Below are positions 48,645-60,100 of a DNA stretch of 64,000 bases, one piece after another. The notes beneath the pieces are model-generated. The model saw only the letters and a list, made by a program, of their open reading frames with translations, was not told where the DNA came from and did not search any database. This DNA is from a bacterium. Its GTDB lineage: Bacteria > Elusimicrobiota > Elusimicrobia > Elusimicrobiales > UBA9959. Numbering within the stretch: the first letter of the stretch is position 1; each line of letters begins with the position of its first letter. Both the position numbers and the translations under genes were made by a program. The DNA is taken from contig JAJZPL010000012.1 in the NCBI GenBank assembly GCA_021811185.1, positions 1 through 64,000 on the forward strand, written 5' to 3'.

Positions 48645-49484
48645 ATGAACATTAAAAAGATAGTAACCGGTCTGCTGACGGCGCTGGCGCTGTCGTGGAC
48701 CACGGCGGTATACGCCGACAACAACACGGAGTTCGGCATAGAGGACGACCTCACCGTGCTCGGGACCAACGGCACCGCCGCGGACCCCGACCTGGAAATA
48801 AAGGGGTTCTCGGTGTTCGGCGCCACGCAGTCCGCGCCTGGGCTGCAGATTCCCGCGGCGCCGGGGAACATGTTCGTGAACGGGTATGTGCAGGTGTCCA
48901 GCGGTATGTATGTGGCCGGGAGTTCCACCTTCACTTCGACCGTCTATATGCCGGCGCCCACGTCCCTGTTCGTAACTGGCGGGACCGAGGGGCAGATCCT
49001 GACCAAGAACGCGGCTACCGGGGCGCTAAGGTGGGATTCTATTTCATCCTACGTCTCGGGTGATAACCTTGGCAACCATGTCGCCACCACCACGCTGAAC
49101 ATGATGAACTTCGACGTTAAGAACGCCGGGTACATTACCGCGTCCAGCGCCGCGTTAAGCGGCCAGCTGGTGGTCTACGGCACCTCCACCCTTACCGGCA
49201 ACACCGGCGTGGGCGGTACCCTGACCTCGGCCGGGCTTGTAACAGCCTCAAACGGACTGTCGGTTACCGCGGGCAATGCCGCCGTCACCAACAACCTTAC
49301 CGTAAACGGCAACTCGCAGCTGGGGGATGGCTTAACGGACATCCACGGAGTTAACACCGCGGCGGAAGCCGGGACAGCCCTGAAGATAGCCGGCGATGGG
49401 ACCTCAGGCAAGTTCGTCGCCAAGTTCTATTCCGGCGACCCAGCGGTGTCTACCAACCTGGCCGCGTGGATAAAAAAGAAGTAA
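48645..49484 (+). CDS. Secreted rung-repeat surface protein (short)
   Basis: A 279-residue protein with a signal peptide (ALALSWTTAVYA) and an N-terminal motif TEFGIEDDLTVLGTNGTA..DLEIKGFSVFG that recurs in the gene at 51074. The body is Ser/Thr/Gly-rich strand repeats, as in beta-helical fibres, including one DNLGNHVATTTLNMMNFDVKNAGYI module. It ends AAWIKKK. AAGGAGGAAG precedes the ATG. No anchor domain is visible. Confidence 0.75.
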   Translation: MNIKKIVTGLLTALALSWTTAVYADNNTEFGIEDDLTVLGTNGTAADPDLEIKGFSVFGATQSAPGLQIPAAPGNMFVNGYVQVSSGMYVAGSSTFTSTVYMPAPTSLFVTGGTEGQILTKNAATGALRWDSISSYVSGDNLGNHVATTTLNMMNFDVKNAGYITASSAALSGQLVVYGTSTLTGNTGVGGTLTSAGLVTASNGLSVTAGNAAVTNNLTVNGNSQLGDGLTDIHGVNTAAEAGTALKIAGDGTSGKFVAKFYSGDPAVSTNLAAWIKKK

Positions 49485-49582
49485 GGGAACACGCGTCTTG
49501 CGGTTAATATTTCCTCCTTAACGTCCCGCCGGGAATAAGCCCGGCGGATCCGGTGGGGGGAATACAGCAGCCGGACAGATAT

Positions 49583-50986
49583 ATGAAAATGGTCGAGACA
49601 GGTAAAAAAACGCTGAACAGGCTCTTGAACGGGCCTGGCCGCGCTTTGTCCCTGGCCGCGCTTCTGCTTGCGGCCTACGGCTTACTGCCTGCGGTCTTGT
49701 CCGCCGAAGTCCCGGTCAAGTTCACGTATCAGGGCAACTTGCGCCAATCAGGCTTCCTTGTGAACGGGCAGCGTCCAATGGTTTTCCGCATCTACGCTTC
49801 TTCCTCCTCCGCCACGGAACTCTGGACCAGCCCCTCCTATAATGTAAGTCTTTCCACCGGCGTATTCAGGGTTACGCTCGAACCTGTTATTACCGACTGG
49901 CAGAGCGGCAGCTTATGGCTGGAACTCGAGGTGGAAGGCAACCGCATGTCCCCCAGGGAAGAACTCACCTCGGCGCCGTACGCCATAAACAGCCTTATGC
50001 TTTCCGGCAAGCGGTACACTACCGCCGCTTCAAGTCCGACGGCCGCGGCCAACGGGGACCTGTGGTATGATTCGGCCGCTAAATTGGTCAACTTCTGGAA
50101 CGGCGCGGCCTGGGTGCCCACTTCCGGTTCCGGTCTGCCCGGCGCCCACGCGGCTACGCATGCCGGCGGCGGCTCGGACCCCATAGTCTCGCTCGGGACG
50201 CATACCGTAACGGGGGCTTTAACCGTGGAAGGGCGTATTAATCCCGCCGCGGACCTGCTTATAGGCGGGGCGGGGTATTCCGTTTCTATCGCCTCTTCTG
50301 TATCGGCCGGCTGGTATTACGGCGACGGTGCGGGCCTTAATAACCTGAACGCTTCCAAGGTCACTTCCGGCTATCTCAATGGCGACCGGCTAGGCAACGT
50401 TATAGTTTCTTCGCACATAGTGGACGGCTCCATTCAAAATCAGGATCTGGCCGACGGTTCCGTTACCAGGGCCAAACTTAACCAGTCAGGCTGCGCCAAC
50501 GGCGACATCCTGCAGTTGAGCGGAGCTCAATGGGTTTGCGGCAGCGGCGCCGCCGCCGGCCTTGAAACCGACCCTCTTTCCATCCATAACCAGGATGTCC
50601 TGCAGGCGGGGGCAACTTTCTATGTGTCCTCCGGCACGGTAAACGATTTGAATGTAAACAATTCTCTTAAAGTAACGGGCACGGCCCTTTTGAAGGGCGC
50701 GCCCGGCCAGCAAGGGCTTTCCGTAGAGGCCACCGGCAACGTGGCTATTGGTATGGCCGGCGCTTCCGCCCGCCTCGAGGTCAAAGGCGTGGACACTCAG
50801 AATTACAGTTTCGCCGTCAGTACCGGCACGGCGCACCAGGTGGTGGTTTCCACTTCCGGCGCGGTGGGGATAGGCACCGAAACCCCCGCGGCCAAACTTG
50901 ACGTTACCGGCGGGCAGGCTTCCGGGGAATATATAGCGGTGTTCAATTCCGGCACTAAAATGGCTGCCTGGCTGCGGAATAAGTAG
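49583..50986 (+). CDS. Secreted fibre-like protein with N-terminal beta domain
   Basis: The start is uncertain: ATG 49583 leaves a long charged n-region ahead of a hydrophobic segment (ALSLAALLLAAYGLLPAVLSA), and GTG 49553 is the alternative. The mature N-terminal domain is VPVKFTYQGNLRQSGFLVNGQRPMVFRIYAS..LWLELEVEGNRMSPREELTSAPYAINSL. It is widespread in secreted proteins with tail-fibre-like bodies. Repeats of NLNVNNSLKVTGTALL and VGIGTETPAAKLDV type follow. The last residues AAWLRNK resemble those of the previous gene, so the two share a C-terminal cap. Confidence 0.75.
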   Translation: MKMVETGKKTLNRLLNGPGRALSLAALLLAAYGLLPAVLSAEVPVKFTYQGNLRQSGFLVNGQRPMVFRIYASSSSATELWTSPSYNVSLSTGVFRVTLEPVITDWQSGSLWLELEVEGNRMSPREELTSAPYAINSLMLSGKRYTTAASSPTAAANGDLWYDSAAKLVNFWNGAAWVPTSGSGLPGAHAATHAGGGSDPIVSLGTHTVTGALTVEGRINPAADLLIGGAGYSVSIASSVSAGWYYGDGAGLNNLNASKVTSGYLNGDRLGNVIVSSHIVDGSIQNQDLADGSVTRAKLNQSGCANGDILQLSGAQWVCGSGAAAGLETDPLSIHNQDVLQAGATFYVSSGTVNDLNVNNSLKVTGTALLKGAPGQQGLSVEATGNVAIGMAGASARLEVKGVDTQNYSFAVSTGTAHQVVVSTSGAVGIGTETPAAKLDVTGGQASGEYIAVFNSGTKMAAWLRNK

Positions 50987-51073
50987 GCGCATTTCGGGAT
51001 TGCCTGGTAATTTTTGGTATATAATGGACAGCTTAGTTATGTTCGTTCGCGTTGGGTAGTAAAGGGTCAATAT

Positions 51074-53480
51074 ATGGGTCGGGTAAAACTCTGGATATCC
51101 TCCGGGAGTCGTACCGCATTGTGCGGTACGCGTCCCAGCATTGTGTCTTCACGGCACAGTCTTTTCCCCGCTCTTCTCTTATCCCTGGCGCTATCTGCCG
51201 CCTGCTGCTTGCTGCCTGCTATTGCCAACGCCCAGACCGAGTTCGGTTCCGAAGACGACCTGACCGTGCTCGGCGCCAACGGCACAGCCCTTGACCCCGA
51301 CACCGAGATCAAGGGCTTCACGGTTTTCGGTGCAGGCCGCTTACACCGGCGCGGTCGTCGGGCCCGGCGGCGTGGTGGTGAATGGCGCCCTGGCCGTTTC
51401 CTCCGGGGCGTACTTCGTAGACAGTTCCACTTTTCCTTCCGCGGGTAAAATATTCATAGGCGACGGTTCCCCGGGCCAGATCCTCAGTAAAAACTCCGAC
51501 GGCGCGCTGCAATGGGCCAGCAGCAGCGCTATGGGCGACAATTTGGGCAGCCATGTGGCCACCACCACGCTGAATATGGCCAACTGGGACGTGGTGAACG
51601 TGTCGTCGGTCAATTTTAAATCCAACGTTTTTATTTCTTCCGCCGCGGCGGCGCAGCTGGGCGGTGTTTATGTCAGCACCAACCTGTTCGTGGCAGGTGT
51701 GTCCTCGGCCACGGCGTATTATGGCGACGGCTCCACGCTTATGAACGTGTCCACCAATACGCTTAAGATAGGCGACAGTTACGGCGGCGGCATAGTGTTC
51801 TGGGTGGATTCCAAGGGGGAGAACTCTCTTATCGCCGCCCCAGCGGACCAACCCGCTGTAAAATGGTCCAATGATAATAATAAGACAGGTGCCGGTCTGG
51901 ACGGTATATACGCCGGGAAGGCTGACACGGTGATGATAAGCACCATGCAAGGTCCCGGCACTTATGCGGCGCGCCTGTGCGCGGACTACGCGGTAACGGT
52001 GAACGGGGTGTACTATGACGACTGGTACCTGCCGTCCAAGGCTGAGTTGCTGCTGCTTTACGCTCAGCGCGGGGTAGTAGGCGGATTTAGCTTAGGCGCC
52101 AGTTATTGGAGTTCCACTGAATATGTTTCGAACACTACCGGCGCGTGGTCAGTGGACTGGTGGAACGGCTACACGGGATACAGCATAAAGGTCAACACCT
52201 ACTTTGTGCGGTGTGTGCGCGGCGGCCCGGTTTCGGCTTTTGATTATTCGCGCGACGCGGAGACGGTGCGCAACGGGGCCTATGTGAACGCCGCGCAGAC
52301 CTTCACCGGCGCCAACACCTTTACCTCTTCCGTAACGGTGCCTTCCGCCGGCAACATCTATGTAAACGACGGTTCCGCGGGCCAGATACTGAGCAAGACC
52401 GGCGCGGGCAACCTGCAATGGACCAGCACCAGCGGCCTGGGTGACAACCTGGGCAACCACATCGCCACAACGACGCTGGATATGGCCAATTTCGGGATAG
52501 TGAACGTGGCCTCTATAACAGCGACCAACTTCATCCGGACGTCCACGCTTACGGTGATAGCGCCTAGTACAGCAGTGTCGTCGCTCTGGGTTTCAACTTC
52601 CGCAACCATTCCCCATTTATATGTTTCCACTAATGGCTGGGTGGGGTTGGGGACGGCCAGCCCGGCCTCTGTTCTCGACATAAAAAGCAACACGAATGCC
52701 AGAATTCTGGTAGCTAATACTGCCATAGATGCCCCCGGCAACTATGCCAACGTATATATTGCCGCCGATCCTGGCTGGAATACATCGGGTTATATGTCCG
52801 CCACCAGAACCGGCACTAATTACAACGGCTATGTGTCGTTCGGAAGCCCCTACGCCCCGGTCATCATAAACTCCGGCAGCAACGGCCAACCCGGTACGCC
52901 CGGTACCTACATTGCTTTTAAAACAGCCGCCGTCGATAACGGCTCCAGTGAACGAATGAGGATAGATACCGTCGGCAACGTGGGACTTTCCACCGGCGCG
53001 CCGCAAGCCCGGCTGGATGTGCTGGCCTCCGGCGCTACTCCCGACGTGATGGCGCAGCTCTGGCGGAACTCAGGCGGCACGGTGGTCTCCTCCGTAAGCG
53101 CCACCGGCGTGATAATGGCCGCAAAATTTATAGGCGACGGGTCCGCTCTTACCAACTTGACCGGCGCGTCCGACAACCTGGGGAACCACATAGCCACCAC
53201 AACGCTGAACATGGCCACGTTCAATATCGTCAATGTCGGGTCTATAACCGCAAACGGGTCCATTACCACTTACTCCAGCATGACGGTGGCCGGCAGCGCT
53301 TTCAGCGTGGGCGGCTCCACGCTTACCGTAAACTCCGGCAAAGTCGGCATTGGGACCGATTCCCCGGGCTATAAACTCGAAGTTAAGGACACAGGCATGG
53401 CCGGGTTCCAGGTTGAACCGCAGAACGGTTATGTCAGCCTGCGGATAAACGGCGTGGAAGTTGCCCAGATGATACCGTAA
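51074..53480 (+). pseudogene. Frameshifted secreted rung-repeat protein with DUF1566 domain
   Basis: Two frames cover one gene. The first (from ATG 51074) gives a signal peptide and TEFGSEDDLTVLGANGTALDPDTEIKGFTVFG, which parallels the 48645 gene, and then turns to Arg-rich nonsense. The second, readable from ~51335, continues QAAYTGAVVGPGGVVVNGALAVSSGAYF, as the paralogue would. A single extra base near 51337 (GGTGCAGG) accounts for the shift. The body has three DNLG-N/S-H modules and, at ~52000, a DUF1566/Lcl domain (YDDWYLPSKAELLLLYAQ..SYWSSTEY..FVRCVRGG). It also has one ASGATPDVMAQLWRN module shared with the giant protein. It may be a true loss or an assembly error. Confidence 0.75.
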
Positions 53481-53514
53481 CGCGTCAGTAAAACTAAAAG
53501 CAGGAGAGATAAAT

Positions 53515-54069
53515 ATGAGGGCGATTTTTAAAGTCATGGCATTCCTTATGATCGCGGCAACCGCCGCCCCGATAGCCGCGATAGCAGCGGATGACGCGGC
53601 TCTGCGCGAACAACTGAAGTCCGCGTCCACTCCCGAGGAGCGCAAGGCTGTTTTGGAGCGTATCCGCCAGTCCCGGGGGCACGGCGCCGCGGCCGCCAGA
53701 AACCCTGTTACCCCCGCCGACGCTGCGGCCCGGAAGGCGAAATTTGAAGAGCGCCTGAAAAATAACCCGGAGCAATTGGAAGCCTACCGCTTAAGAGAGG
53801 CGCTGCATAACGCCAAAACGGAAGAGGAGCGGTCCGCCATACGCAAACAAATGGATGCCCTGCGCGCTAAAAGGGCAGCCGCGGCCGAGGCTGCCCTCAC
53901 ACCGGAGCAGAAGGCGGCGCGGGCGGAACGTACGGCAAAAATGGACGCGATGCGCGCCGAGATGCGTCCTTTAATGGAGGGGATGCGCTCAGCCAAAACG
54001 GACGCCGAGCGCAGCTCAATACGCGCCGCTATCGGCGAGGTACGTAAGAAATACAGCAAGCACCCTTGA
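53515..54069 (+). CDS. Secreted charged helical protein
   Basis: A 184-residue protein with a signal peptide (FKVMAFLMIAATAAPIAAIA). The rest is almost entirely charged helix: LREQLKSASTPEERKAVLERIRQ, LREALHNAKTEEERSAIRKQMDALRAKR, and MEGMRSAKTDAERSSIRAAIGEVRKKY. The recurring [A-K-T/S]-x-x-E-E-R-x-[A/S]-[I/V]-R unit of ~40 residues suggests helical-hairpin repeats. AGGAGAG precedes the ATG. It sits between two large surface genes and may be a periplasmic chaperone or stalk component; that is a guess. Confidence 0.65.
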   Translation: MRAIFKVMAFLMIAATAAPIAAIAADDAALREQLKSASTPEERKAVLERIRQSRGHGAAAARNPVTPADAAARKAKFEERLKNNPEQLEAYRLREALHNAKTEEERSAIRKQMDALRAKRAAAAEAALTPEQKAARAERTAKMDAMRAEMRPLMEGMRSAKTDAERSSIRAAIGEVRKKYSKHP

Positions 54070-54130
54070 TAAGCTGCGGCCGCGGTGTTTAAGCTAAGTA
54101 TTAATTAACTCTTTAAAGCTGGAGAATTGG

Positions 54131-57100
54131 ATGAAATCTTTCAGTCTTGGTAATGATAGGCTTTATATCCCATCATGGCTTGCGCCCTCGGAGGCCGCGC
54201 TATTACTTCTCCTGTCCTGCCCTTTTACGGTTTATGCGGCTGAATTCCGCGTGGTAGATAAGCTCACCAGCAACGGCTATGCCGTGCTGAAGTCATCAGC
54301 CGAGGTGCGTGGCCTGCTGGGGATTTCCACCGGCACCCCTTATGCCGCGCTGGACATAGTTTCCACCGGCACCGCCTCCAACGTATACGCCCAGATCTGG
54401 CGCAACGGTTCTGGCGTGGAAGTGGCCTCCATGACCTCGGAAGGCACGCTGTACGCCACAGTAGCCAAAGGCGACAACCTGGGCAGCCACACGGCCACGC
54501 AGAACCTGGATATGGCCCAGCACAGCGTTATTAACGTGGCCTCTGTCGCAATGGCGGGAGACGGCCTGCGCATTACCACCAGCGTCTTTGCCGGGGCCAG
54601 CGGTGTATTCATCTCAACCGGCGGTGCTATACAGACTGTTGGGGCGGGATATGGACCAGTAGTCGGAAACGCGCGCGGCATGGGTGCTGTTGATCTTCAA
54701 ACATCCCGTTCAGCGGCCACACAAGTGGCTAGTGAAGAATTTGCGGTGATTGGCGGAGGAGCCAAGAATACCGCGTCGGGCTGGGGCGCCATCAGCGGGG
54801 GCGGATATTTAAACAATGCTTCCGGCATGCTAACGGTTATTGCCGGAGGCACTGAAAACACAGCGTCGGGCTGGGGAACTACCATTGGCGGCGGGGGGTA
54901 TAACATCGCAATTGATGTTGGAGGCACTATTGGCGGAGGTACGTGGAACTCCGTATCAGATACGGCTTCCACCGTGGCCGGTGGTGAAGATAACGTAGCT
55001 TCCTACTGGGCTGCTGCCGTAGGCGGCGGTTCATATAATCTTGCTTCCGGCGAGGCCTCCACTATTGCAGGCGGCATGGATAACACGGCTTCCGGGCGGT
55101 GGTCCGCCATTGACGGCGGCTATGAGAACAGCGCGGCAGGCGACTACTCATGGGCATTCGGATATTATTCATCTTCCACCGCGAACGGAACTTTTACCCG
55201 TTCTGATTCTCAGGGGGTTCAGACGGACAACACGGTAGTGGATCGTACCCTTTTTAAAAACCGCGGCGGGTTCCTTATAACCGGGTCCACCAACCCTGCC
55301 ATGACTGGCGCGCTTGATCGCGGCATGTTCGTGACAGGCAACGGCCTTGTGGGTATTTCCACCGGAGTGCCTTACGCGGCATTGGACGTGGTTTCCTCCG
55401 GCACGGCGTCCAACATCTACGTCCAGATCTGGCGCAACGGCTCGGGTGTGGAAGTGGCCTCCATGACCTCGCAAGGGAAACTGTTCGCTGACGGTTCCGG
55501 GCTCACCGGAATAAGTACCAGCGGCGGCGGGGACAGCCTGGGCACGCATATAGCCACGCAGACGCTGAACATGGCGCAATTCCCTGTGGTAAACGTTTCT
55601 TCCTTGGCCATGGTGGGCGACGGCCTGCGCATTACCACCAGCGTCTTTGCCGGGGCCAGCGGCATATTTATCTCCAACGGCGGGGCAATACAGACCGTCG
55701 GCGCGGGGGATGGCCCCGTAGTCGGGAACGCGCGGGGAGTGGGGGCGGTGGACTTGCAGACGTCCCGCGACTACCCAGCCCAGGTGGCGAGCGGAGATTT
55801 CTCGGTAGTTTCCGGAGGCGACGACAATGAGGCCACAGGTCCGGAATCCACCGTGGGCGGCGGTTACAGTAATTCGGCCGGGGCCCAGGCGGCCACGGTC
55901 TCAGGCGGCTACGGCAACTCGGCCGCCAATTACGCCGCTACTATAGGGGGCGGAGAACAGAACGTCGCCGGCAACGGCGGCGCGACGGTGGGGGGCGGTT
56001 ACCGTAATCAGGCCACCGGCGACTCTTCCATGATAGGCGGAGGGGGAGATAATGTTGCGAGCGGCAAATTCGCGACCATAGCCGGCGGCGAGGTGAACAG
56101 CGCCAGCGGCTCATGGGACGCCACTGTTTCCGGCGGCTGGGCGAACACGGCGGGAAATGACGAAGCTACCGTGTCCGGAGGCGCTAATAACGCGGCCAGC
56201 GGCTATGCCGCGGGCGTCTCCGGGGGCGAGGATAACAGCGCTTCAGGAGACTATTCCTCGGTCTCGGGCGGCCATAACAATCTTGTTTCCGGTGAGTACT
56301 CGGGTGTGGCTGGCGGAAACTACAACTTCGTATATGGCAGCTCCTCATTTGTGGGTGGTGGGGATAACAACCGGGGCTACAATTATTACAGCGCCGTAGT
56401 CGGCGGAGAGTCCAATTGGGCCTATGCCAATGATTCTTTTGTGGGCGGCGGCAGCTCCAACGGAACATATGGGGAATACTCCTCGATACTCGGGGGCATC
56501 AATAACAGAGCCTATGGTTTTGCCTCTTCCGTGGTGGCCGGAGACAGGGCGTATGCGGCCGGAGACTATTCCTTTGCCGGGGGGAGGGGCTCCTCCTCCA
56601 CCGCAGCCGGCGCGTTCACCTGGGCGGACTCCAGGAGCAACAGCGCGCTGACCATAAATAGCGTAGCCGACCGCACACTTTTCAAGAACAGCGGCGGATT
56701 CCTGATCACCGGGTCCACCAATACCAACATGACCGGCGCCAAGGACCGCGGCATGTTGGTGACCGGTAGTGGTCTGGTGGGTATCTCCACTGGCGTGCCG
56801 TACGCGGCGCTGGACGTGGTCTCCACCGGGACTGCTTCCAATATCTACGCGCAGATCTGGCGCAACGGCTCCGGGGTGGAAGTGGCCTCCATGACGTCCA
56901 CCGGCGTCCTGTACGCCACCATTCCCAATGCCGGCGGTGACAACCTGGGCGACCATACGGCCACGCAGGACCTGAACATGGCGCAATTCCCTGTGGTAAA
57001 CGTTTCTTCCCTGGCCATGGTGGGCGACGGGATACGGATAGCTACCTCGGTCTATGCCGGCGCCAGCGGCATCTTTATCTCCACCTCTGGTCAGGTGATG

Positions 57101-60100
57101 ACCCTGGGCCCGGGCACCGGCACGGTACCGCCCGGAGCTCGCGGCCTGGGCGCGGTTGACCTGCAGACATACAGGACCGCGGCAGCCCAGGTGGCAAGCG
57201 GCCCTTATTCCGTCATCGCGGGCGGAGAAGAGAATACCGCTGTGGAATGGGATGACGTTGTATCAGGCGGCGATTACAACACGGCAAGCGGGGGGGAATC
57301 GGTGGTTGCCGGCGGCTACAATAACACGGCTGGCGGATATGATTCCGCCGTATCAGGAGGTTATAATAATTCCGCTACCGGCGAGACATCGGTCGTTTCC
57401 GGCGGCAATGACAATACGTCGAGCGGGGGAGAATCGGTTATTGCCGGCGGGTCGAACAACGCTGCGGACGGCGCTTGGGCCGTGATAGGCGGCGGAGCCT
57501 ACAATCAGGCCAATTATCCTAATGCTACAGTCTCCGGAGGCATGCAGAATTACGCCAATGGGGATTTCTCATCCATTCCCGGCGGGCGGAACAACTCTGT
57601 AACAAATCTGTATTCACTTGCGGCCGGATATGCCGCGCAGTCCACTTCCTCCGGTACATTTACCTGGGCCGATTCCCAGGGTGTAGGTGTTAGCAACAAC
57701 GTTATCGACCGTACCGTATTTAAGAACCGCGGCGGCTTCAAGATCACCGCCCAGACCGGAGTAATTTCAGCGAACCTGGCCATGCTGGAAGTCGTTTCCA
57801 CCGGCACGCTTAGCACGCAGTACGCGCAGATCTGGCGTGATTCCACGGGGCTTGTGGTGGCCTCCATGACGGCAAACGGCAAACTGAGCACGCTGCAACC
57901 TCTGCCCGGCGACAACCTGGGCAACCACACGGCCACGCAGGACCTGCTGCTGGGCGGCAACGACATTTATAATGCCAGTACCATAACCGCTACCGGGGAT
58001 ATCACCGCCGCCCGCTACCAGATAAACGGCAGCACAGTGCTGGCGGTATTGCCGGGGACCGGTAGTTTTGGCGTAGGTCCCGGAGCCGGCAGGGTAAATG
58101 CCGTCGGGGGAAACTACAATGTTTATGTGGGCAAGGATGCCGGGTACAGCAACACTACCGGGGACGACAACGTTTTTGTGGGCTATACCGCCGGGCATAA
58201 CAATACTACCGGAACCGACAACGTATTCCTTGGCGAGGAGGCGGGGTATTATAATGTTTCAGGTAATTGGAATTTCTATCTGGGCACGCGCGCCGGCATA
58301 CATTCTACCAGCAACGATAATATATTCATAGGAAGCGACTCGGGGTATACTAACACCACAGGCTCCCAGAACATGTTCATCGGCTCCAGCGCCGGAACAA
58401 GTAATGATACCGGCAGCGAGAATATTTTTATGGGCTACTATGCCGGGTATTATAATGTCGGTGGTTTAAAAAATACATATGTAGGGCTCGAAAGCGGCTA
58501 CCAAAACGTAAGCGGCCAGATGAATTCTATTTTTGGTTACAAGGCCGGCCTTGGCGTGAGCGGGAACTCTTATTCCAGCAACTCTTTGTTCGGCTATTAC
58601 GCCGGTAAAGCTCTAACCACGGGTTCGAATAACCTGCTGCTGGGCTGGCAGGCAGGAGATGCCTTAACTTCCGGCGCAAGCAACATCGTGATAGGCTACA
58701 ATCAGGACGCTTCCGCTCCTACAGCTTCGAACGAACTGAATATCGGCGGGGTGCTGTACGGAGACCTGTCGGCAAAAACTATAGGCATCTCCACGCGCGC
58801 GCCGCAGGCGGCCTTAGATATTGTGTCTACCGGCACGGCTTCCAATATTTACGCTCAGATCTGGCGCGACGGCAGCGGTAATGTGGTGTCCTCTATGACC
58901 TCCACCGGGGTGCTTTACCCCTCTGTTTCCGGCAGTGATAACACCAAGGTGGCCAAGACCGGTGATACGATGACCGGCGCGCTTTACTTGTCATCCACCA
59001 CCATATCCCCGTCGTCCGTAACACTGCTGGGCGCGCTGAACGTGGTCAACGGCAACGTCGGCATCGGGACCACAGGGCCGACATATCATCTGCAAGTGGA
59101 ATCCAGTGCTAATAATCAATTTCAGGTAACGGGCCTTGGCACAAGTTATGGAGGTTCAATTCTTGCCAATATTTATAGCCAACGCAACGTAGCAGGAACT
59201 GATGCTTTGCTCCAGGTTGGCTCGGCGTATGCGCCAAACACGCTGTATGTTCAAGATTCCGGCAACGTCGGCATCGGAAATGCCGCGCCGGCGGGCGCAT
59301 TAGAAGTTTCCAACAGCTATAACGGCACGAGCCAGGGCGGCGAACTCTATATAACGAATAATTACAGCTCCGGTTCCGGCACCCGTGTTGCCGACCTCAT
59401 GTTCCGCCTGACCGATTCCGTTGGAACCAGGAAGCCTGCGGCGATGATACAGGCGCTCTCTAACAATCAGGATTCTTCAACCGGCGACAATCTGCTTTTC
59501 TATACCCGCACCGCTGATGCGACACCAACTGAAAAGGTGCGCATAGACAACAACGGTAATGTCGGCATCGGGACCACAACGCCCAGGAGCATATTACATG
59601 TCAGAGAAGCCGGAAATGGGTCCTATTCATATATTCAAGGCGGTGTGTTAGGCGGTGACGGAACAGCTTTTGGCAGTGCGGATACAATTCCTGTTGTTTC
59701 AGGGAACGGCTTTGACGGATATAACGGGCTTGCGTTAATTCCGGCTATCTGGGGCGGTTCCGCTACCGCGGATGCGCATAATGTGATATATATCGGCGGC
59801 ACGCAAAGGAACTCAGGCGCGATATCGGCTTCACTGGCTTTTGCCAATTGGGGCTATTTCACAGGAACGGGATCATTAGCCGGAGGTTTGGGCAATGCTG
59901 TCGCGCAAGCCGATGCCGTCAAATTCCATTTCGAACTTGCCGATCTCGGTTCAGCTTTTGCACAGAGCCTTACGCTCAGATCCAGAAGCGCGTCCGGAAC
60001 CGATACTAACGCTTTGACGGTCTTAAGTAACGGCAGTGTCGGTATCGGAATGGCTGCTCCCGCAGGAGCCAGGCTGGTGGTACAGAATTCAGGTGACGGC

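Noticed and set aside
54700-57600. CRISPR-like or noncoding tandem repeats
   Set aside because: The periodicity is that of YadA-type head repeats in one long reading frame, without spacers of constant size.
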